From Pseudomonas sp. UFMG81 (GTDB lineage Bacteria; Pseudomonadota; Gammaproteobacteria; Pseudomonadales; Pseudomonadaceae), in assembly GCF_015354575.1 (NCBI RefSeq), contig NZ_JACAFQ010000023.1:8242-70588 (forward strand): DNA of 62,347 bases, given 5' to 3'. The number at the start of each line of letters is the position of its first letter. Positions within the stretch are counted from its first letter, which is position 1. The translations under genes were made by a program, and so were the position numbers. Positions 57,395 through 62,347 of the stretch are shown piece by piece. The notes beneath the pieces are model-generated. The model ran no database searches and was not told the origin of the DNA. It saw nothing but the letters and a program-made list of their open reading frames with translations.

Positions 57395-58771
57395 CGAGCG
57401 GCGGCCTTCCAAGCATTAATAGCCTCATTCCGGTGTGTTAAGTCACCACCAGCGAAACAACGATTATTGATTGCATCTCGAGCAAGCCCACATTGCAAAT
57501 TCTTTTCTCTGTAAAGAGAAGCCAATACCGGATCTGTTACACCTTTACAGGTTCGAACCTCATCTTTACACGCCTTGGCTACTTCTTCCTGTAATTGTTG
57601 CTGTTCCCCGTGCGAGCAATTACCTGGAGGGGGCATCCCTATCGCAGCAGGACTCACCTTCCGACCAGCATCATCAAATAAAGTTTTCTGCTCAGCTGGC
57701 GTATCCCCAGGAGTGCTGACAATAGCACCCACGGCTACAGTTGCCACCACAGTGCCGACAACAGCGCCAACACCACACCCAATCGGCCCACCCCAAGCTC
57801 CAACCGCACACCCTGCAGCGGGATTCGAGCCAAGAGCATCAACATAGGTTAGGGGGTTCCCCGCTGCGTAATCGTAAGTATTCAACCCACCCGCAAGCCC
57901 TATAGGGTCGACAGTTAGGTAGCGCCCCAGCTTTGGCTCGTAATAACGATAGCGGTTGTAGTGCAGCGCCGTTTCCGGGTCCTGGTATTGCCCCTGGAAG
58001 CGAATCGGGTTGCCCACCCCCCGCTGCCTGGCTTGCTCGGAACGCTCCTCGCGCACGCTGCCCCACGCGGTGTACTGCGCACTCCAGACCACCTCCCCCT
58101 GCTCATCGGTGAGCTCTTGTGGCGTGCCCAGATGGTCACAGTGGTACCAGGCAATGGCATCGAAGTCCTGTGGCTTGACCTCGGTATGCCACAGCGGGTC
58201 ACTGTCAAAATCATACTCGCGCCCCGTCCAGTCCGGTTGCTTGAACAGTCGCACCGGACGTTGGTGCACGGCCTGTGCAACAGGCACGAAGCTGCCGGGC
58301 TCGTACAGGTAGTGCACGGTGCGGCCGGTATCGCCCTCATCCAGCGGCGGCGAGCTTTCCCAGGCCAGGGTTTCGCCGTCCCAGCCATACAGGGTGAAGC
58401 CGCAGTGCAGTTCACGCTGGCGCTTGGCCCGCTCCAGCTGGTTCCAGCCGGTGCCGGCTTCGGGCTTGTCCCAGTAGTGGGCGAGCGAATGCTTGTGCAG
58501 GCGGCGGCCGAGGGCGTCGTAGCTGTATTCGACCTTGAGCTTATCGTCGTTGTAACTCGCCAGCCGGTCAAAGAGGTCCCAGGTGAAGTGGGCGTGGGAA
58601 CCGTTGTTCAAACGGTGCACCAGGTTGCCGCGCTCGTCGTAGCGGTAATGGGTGCCGGCGTACTCACGCAGCAGGTTGTCCATGAGCTTATTGCGACGCG
58701 GATCCGCTTCCAGCGGGCGGTTTAGTTCCTGGGTTTTCTTATCCAGCAAGTTACCCGCCGGGTCGAAAGCG
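57373..58771 (-). CDS. Orphan Rhs core fragment with Ntox16-like C-terminal toxin
   Basis: An open frame of about 465 codons without a normal start. The first ~300 residues repeat the last part of the Rhs core (FDPAGNLLDKKTQELNRP, AHFTWDLFDRLASY, QYQDPETALHYNRYRYYEP, VDPIGLAGGLNTYDYAAGN). After the junction VDALGSN come a glycine/valine-rich hydrophobic stretch and a toxin domain with NNRCFAGGDLTHRNEAINAW and paired cysteines, resembling the putative RNase toxin Ntox16. The upstream part of the core is lost through a deletion at 58771-58777. It is therefore a silent donor cassette: recombination with the intact rhs gene could bring it into use. The immunity gene overlaps its end. Confidence 0.75.
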
Positions 58772-58772
58772 C
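57905..58772 (-). repeat. Rhs-core direct repeat, copy 1 (copy 2 at 59908-60772)
   Basis: About 865 bp of the orphan cassette matches the 3' core of the intact rhs gene at a constant distance of about 2.0 kb. Long stretches near 58500-58740 and 60500-60740 are almost identical. Such tracts are substrates for toxin swapping by homologous recombination. Confidence 0.8.
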
Positions 58773-58815
58773 AGAAGCCAGCATTTCGTGCCGGTCGAGG
58801 GTAATACCGAGCAAG

Positions 58816-59114
58816 CTAATCAACTACTCCGCCAACGACTTCATCCTTGTCATGCCCAGCAGCAAGATGGCTTTGGACAATGCCATTAAGGTGGCGCAGT
58901 AGGTCAGCGAGCCCCGGATGGCTTCAAGAATGCAATCTGCCTGCTGAACTAAACCGAGCCAACTTCAGTACAGAACGACGCACTTAAAACTATCCCGCAG
59001 TTCCGCGAGCTCGCTTCCCAGATGAGCGGAAAGCTAATGAGACCCGCCATCACGGATATTCGCCAAGCAGACCCACTAGACTCGCCTCTAATCACCCGAT
59101 ACAGATATCCCTAG
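58816..59114 (+). pseudogene. Plus-strand gene fragments of unknown origin
   Basis: Two open stretches read against the island. The first, 58816-58902, is 28 codons (NYSANDFILVMPSSKMALDN). The second, 58965-59114, is 49 codons (NDALKTIPQFRELASQMSGK) and ends inside the 3' end of the immunity gene on the other strand. They are in different frames, lack starts, and have protein-like composition. The family is not recognised. Confidence 0.3.
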
Positions 59115-59388
59115 CACAGTCGGTCAAATGATCGGCTGCTTGGTAGATTTCGTCTCGTGTATCGCTGTCATACAGGTCGGCGCTGCTGGTCATCGCACCC
59201 CACATGTCTAAAAATATTTCAGCGAGATTCTTGGGAATGGTGTTCTGGTTGTCCAGCCGCTCCTTGATCTTCTTCAAGAGCTCCATCAATTCTTGATGCA
59301 TTACGCTGTTGAAACCACGCTTTTCACGCAGCTGCAGGTCGAATTCCAGCCACTTTTCGATAAATATTTCGATTAACTGATCATTCAT
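59092..59388 (-). CDS. Probable immunity protein of the intact Rhs toxin, 98 aa
   Basis: A 98-residue soluble, acidic helical protein (QLIEIFIEKWLEFDLQLREK; AEIFLDMWGAMTSSADLYDS). No family is recognised. It starts 11 bases after the stop of the large rhs gene, with an AGGA site about 10 bases upstream, the standard place for a cognate immunity gene. Confidence 0.75.
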   Translation of the reverse strand: MNDQLIEIFIEKWLEFDLQLREKRGFNSVMHQELMELLKKIKERLDNQNTIPKNLAEIFLDMWGAMTSSADLYDSDTRDEIYQAADHLTDCARDICIG

Positions 59389-59399
59389 TTAGTGATTTC

Positions 59400-62347
59400 C
59401 TAAGGTCGAACAATTGTGATTGCGGACGGTGGTACATTACCGACGATCAGTAGCTCACCAGATGCCCTGGCACGGTTGCGAGCAGTGGCTCCCTTCAGCG
59501 AACTACATTCACTGTTCAGGTCTAATGAGTCATTGACTTGGGACAAATCGATTCTCGCAATGCGCTCACGACCTGTTCCGTATTTCGTTGAGTTACTTGC
59601 TGCCTGTGCATAAGTCCGGGATGCCGAAATGTACTGGGTCTTAACGGTTGGTTTTGAAGCGTGCAATACATGCCCCTCTACTGTGTAGTTCGCAGTCGGG
59701 TCTTTCGCAGCCAGACCAGCCGTTGGATCTTCATCCTCTCTCAAAACGCGATATGCATAGCCTTCCGTGCATTTGCAGCACACCTTGTGATCGATGGTTG
59801 GTGCTGGATCAGATTTCTTGCGTCTCGCCAACCCCAGAGGGTCCACCCAATCGGTCGTGTTTGGCGCGTATTGGTGGAGGTTCAGTCCGCCAACCATTCC
59901 GATGGGGTCTTTTGAGAGGAAGCGCCCAATGTTGGAATCGTAATATCTGTAGCGGTTATAGTGCAGCCCCGTCTCATGATCGTGATAATGACCCTGGAAG
60001 CGAATAGGGTTGCTCAGGCCATGCTGCCTAGCCGATTCCGACCGCTCCTCTCGTACGTTACCCCACGCCTTGTACTGCCCAGCCCAGGCGATGTTACCGT
60101 GCTCATCAGTCAGTTCCATCGGCGTGCCGAGGTGGTCACACTGGTACCAGGCAATAGCGTCGAACGGCTGTGGCTTTACATCCGCATGCCATAACGGATC
60201 CTGATCGAAATCGTACTCGCGCTGACTCCAATCCGGTTGCTTGTGCAGGCGAATCGGTATCTTACGCAGGGCTTGGGCGACAGGCACGAAGCTGCCCGGT
60301 TCGTAGAGGTAGTGCACAGTACGACCGGTGTCGCCTTCATCCCGTGGCGGTGAGCTTTCCCAGGCCAGAGTGTCTCCATCCCAACCGAACAAGGTGAAGC
60401 CGCAGCCCAGGTCGCGTTGGCGCTTGGCTCTTTCTAACTGGTTCCAACCGGTACCAGCTTCAGGCCGATCCCAAAAGTGCGCCACAGAGTGCTTGTGCAA
60501 GCGCCGACCCAAGGCATCGTAGCTGTACTCGACCTTAAGCTTGTCGTCGTTGTAGCTAGTTAGCCGGTCGAACAAGTCCCAAGTGAAGTGCGCATGTGAG
60601 CCGTTGTGCAAACGGTGGATCAGGTTGCTGCGTTCGTCGTAGCGGTAATGGGTGCCGGCGTACTCGCGCAGCAGGTTGTCCATGAGCTTGTTGCGACGCG
60701 GATCCGCTTCCAGCGGGCGGTTCAGTTCCTGGGCATTCTCGTCCAGCAGGTTACCGGCCGGGTCGAAGGCGAAGGTTTCCACACCGAGGCGGCTGTTGGC
60801 CTTGAGCAGGAGGCCGACTGGATCGTACTGGTACTCCAGCGGCCCACGACGGCTGTCGTGGATATTGGTCAGTTGCCCTGCGGCGTCGTAGCGGTACTGT
60901 CGCTTGAGCAAAGTGGACTGGCCGTCATGGCTGCCCAGCAGTTGCTCTTGCAAACGTCCGGCGGGGTCCCAGGCCTGGGTTTGCATCAGCTTGTTGCCCT
61001 GGTGGCGCGCCACCTCGCGGTGCAGGTCATCGCGCTCGTATGCCAGCATCTCGTGCTGGTCGAGGGTCATGCCGAGCAGGTGGCCGCTGCCATAGGTGAG
61101 CCAACTGACCTTGTGGCCGTCTGGGCGAATGGTCGACACCCGTTGGTTAAGGGCGTCGTACTCGTGCTGCCACACCGCGACCATCGGTGTGCCGGTGGCC
61201 AGGTAATGCTGGTGCTCACGGGTCAGGTTGCCCGCTTCATCAAAGAACCATTGCAGCTTGCTGGCCGCGTTGATCGCCTGGATCAACTGACCGTTGCCAT
61301 TGTAGGCAAAGGTTTCGCTCTGGCTCTGATCACCCAGACGCGCCGTACGCTCGGCCAGGCGCCCCATGCGGTCGAAGCGCAGCTCGATACGGCGCTGACC
61401 GACTTGAGTGCTCGCTAACCGACCGCTGTACGGATCGTACCGGTAACGCGTCACCAGGCCATCGAAACCGGTCTCTTGTAGCAGCCGACCAACCGGGTCG
61501 TAGAGGAAGTTGGCCTTGCTCTCGTTCTCGTTCTCCAGCCCGGTCAAGCGGCCGAGTTTGTCCCAGCGATAACGCAGGGTGTGCTCGTTGGCGTCGACCC
61601 GTTCGGCGAGCATACCGGCAGCGGTATAGGACCAAGTGGTGCAGCGATCAAGCGCATCGACATGGGCCAGCAGATGGCCTTCAGCGTCACGCTCGAAACG
61701 CTCTTCGGTCTTGTCCGGGTGGGTGAGCTTGGCCAGTTGGCCGGCCTTGTATTCGTAGGCGGTCTTGTTGCCCGCCGCATCGGCGAACTCGATCAGCTGG
61801 CCGGACGTGTCATAGGTCCACTGGCTGGTCTTGCCCGAGCAGTCGGTGTATTCGAGCAGTTGGCCGGCCTCGTTATAGGCCAGTTTCTTCTCGTTGCCGA
61901 TGGCATCCTTGATCGCCTTGACCAGCCCGGCCGGGGTGTAGGCGAACTCGGTCTTGTTGCCCAGCGGGTCGATGGTCTCGACCAGGTTGCCGCGCTCGTC
62001 GTAATCGCGCAGCCATAGGCCGCCCTCGGCGTCGCTGATCTTGATCAGTTGGTCCTGGTCGTCGTAGGCGAAGTGCACCACGCTGTGGTCGGCGCGAATG
62101 TGCTTGAGGCGGTTGCTGCGCTCATCGTAGACGTAGCGGTCCTGGCTGCCGTCGGGGTGCACGTGGCGGATGACGTTCTTGCGCGCGTCACGGAACAGCC
62201 ATTCGGAATTGCCGTCCGGGTGCTTGATCCGGTAGGTGTAACCCTCGGCGTCGTAGTAGTGCCAGGTTTCCTGGCCGTGGGCATCGGTGACATAGGTCAG
62301 GCGAATACGTTCGTCCCACTGTAGACGGGTCTCGAAACTGCCGTCGT
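59400..62347 (-). CDS. Rhs polymorphic toxin with ART-like C-terminus, 5' end outside window
   Basis: About 980 residues are visible and the frame is still open at the window edge. Many YD repeats (YDERSNRLKHIRADH, YTYRIKHPDG) lead to the Rhs core end RYRYYDSNIGRFLSKDPIGM and the junction WVDPLGL. The last ~140 residues are the variable toxin: a CCKC cluster, YRVLREDEDP, TQYISASRTYAQA and a terminal ASGELLIVGNVPPSAI. The spacing of Arg, Ser-x-Ser-like and Glu elements resembles ADP-ribosyltransferase toxins; this is inference. Rhs proteins form a cage around the toxin and are delivered by type VI secretion or similar routes. The probable immunity gene follows directly. Confidence 0.9.
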   Translation of the reverse strand, partial: DGSFETRLQWDERIRLTYVTDAHGQETWHYYDAEGYTYRIKHPDGNSEWLFRDARKNVIRHVHPDGSQDRYVYDERSNRLKHIRADHSVVHFAYDDQDQLIKISDAEGGLWLRDYDERGNLVETIDPLGNKTEFAYTPAGLVKAIKDAIGNEKKLAYNEAGQLLEYTDCSGKTSQWTYDTSGQLIEFADAAGNKTAYEYKAGQLAKLTHPDKTEERFERDAEGHLLAHVDALDRCTTWSYTAAGMLAERVDANEHTLRYRWDKLGRLTGLENENESKANFLYDPVGRLLQETGFDGLVTRYRYDPYSGRLASTQVGQRRIELRFDRMGRLAERTARLGDQSQSETFAYNGNGQLIQAINAASKLQWFFDEAGNLTREHQHYLATGTPMVAVWQHEYDALNQRVSTIRPDGHKVSWLTYGSGHLLGMTLDQHEMLAYERDDLHREVARHQGNKLMQTQAWDPAGRLQEQLLGSHDGQSTLLKRQYRYDAAGQLTNIHDSRRGPLEYQYDPVGLLLKANSRLGVETFAFDPAGNLLDENAQELNRPLEADPRRNKLMDNLLREYAGTHYRYDERSNLIHRLHNGSHAHFTWDLFDRLTSYNDDKLKVEYSYDALGRRLHKHSVAHFWDRPEAGTGWNQLERAKRQRDLGCGFTLFGWDGDTLAWESSPPRDEGDTGRTVHYLYEPGSFVPVAQALRKIPIRLHKQPDWSQREYDFDQDPLWHADVKPQPFDAIAWYQCDHLGTPMELTDEHGNIAWAGQYKAWGNVREERSESARQHGLSNPIRFQGHYHDHETGLHYNRYRYYDSNIGRFLSKDPIGMVGGLNLHQYAPNTTDWVDPLGLARRKKSDPAPTIDHKVCCKCTEGYAYRVLREDEDPTAGLAAKDPTANYTVEGHVLHASKPTVKTQYISASRTYAQAASNSTKYGTGRERIARIDLSQVNDSLDLNSECSSLKGATARNRARASGELLIVGNVPPSAITIVRP

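Overview
The window is chromosomal DNA from a fluorescent Pseudomonas, most likely of the P. putida/entomophila/mosselii group. This rests on high GC with C/G-ending codons, the gene order dnaQ-rnhA-methyltransferase-gloB-mltD, a fused MrpAB antiporter operon, a P. putida-type ChrR and many Pseudomonas REP palindromes. It is an assignment from gene content, not from a search.

Left part (0-13 kb): a cut GlxA/AraC-type regulator sits opposite a cysteine hydrolase. An XRE-cupin regulator is divergent from a DMT exporter. A tightly overlapping six-gene Mrp cation/proton antiporter operon follows, then several small conserved Pseudomonas genes, a chemoreceptor with a C-terminal sensor-like region, and a DksA paralogue that has lost two of its four zinc-site cysteines.

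13-30 kb: a five-gene acyl-CoA degradation operon (acyl-CoA ligase, SDR dehydrogenase, thiolase, acyl-CoA dehydrogenase, enoyl-CoA hydratase) is bracketed by two giant toxin-like genes of the dermonecrotic-toxin-domain type. One carries leucine-rich repeats and a C-terminal NEL-type ubiquitin ligase domain with a CxD active site. AraC and LysR regulators follow.

30-48 kb: phosphonate use (phnW, phnX, with a LysR box in the divergent promoter), chrR, an Orn/Lys/Arg decarboxylase, dnaQ, rnhA, a methyltransferase, gloB and mltD. A peptide ABC importer of Yej type follows, with two tandem substrate-binding proteins of identical length.

48-53.6 kb: an intergenic region with a ~330-bp compound palindrome and a highly structured leader before two small genes. 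An amine/amino-acid permease and a carbon-nitrogen hydrolase then flank a LuxR-type regulator, with two near-identical operator-like sites facing the two flanking genes.

53.6-62.3 kb: an AT-richer polymorphic-toxin island on the minus strand. A large Rhs protein (5' end outside the window) with an ART-like C-terminal toxin is followed by its probable immunity gene. Next come a silent orphan Rhs-core/toxin cassette with its overlapping immunity gene, two further paralogous immunity genes without toxins, three small membrane proteins (two of them paralogues) and toxin or gene fragments. This is the accessory part of the window and the best place to look for undescribed biology. No tRNA, rRNA, CRISPR array, IS element or phage gene was recognised.
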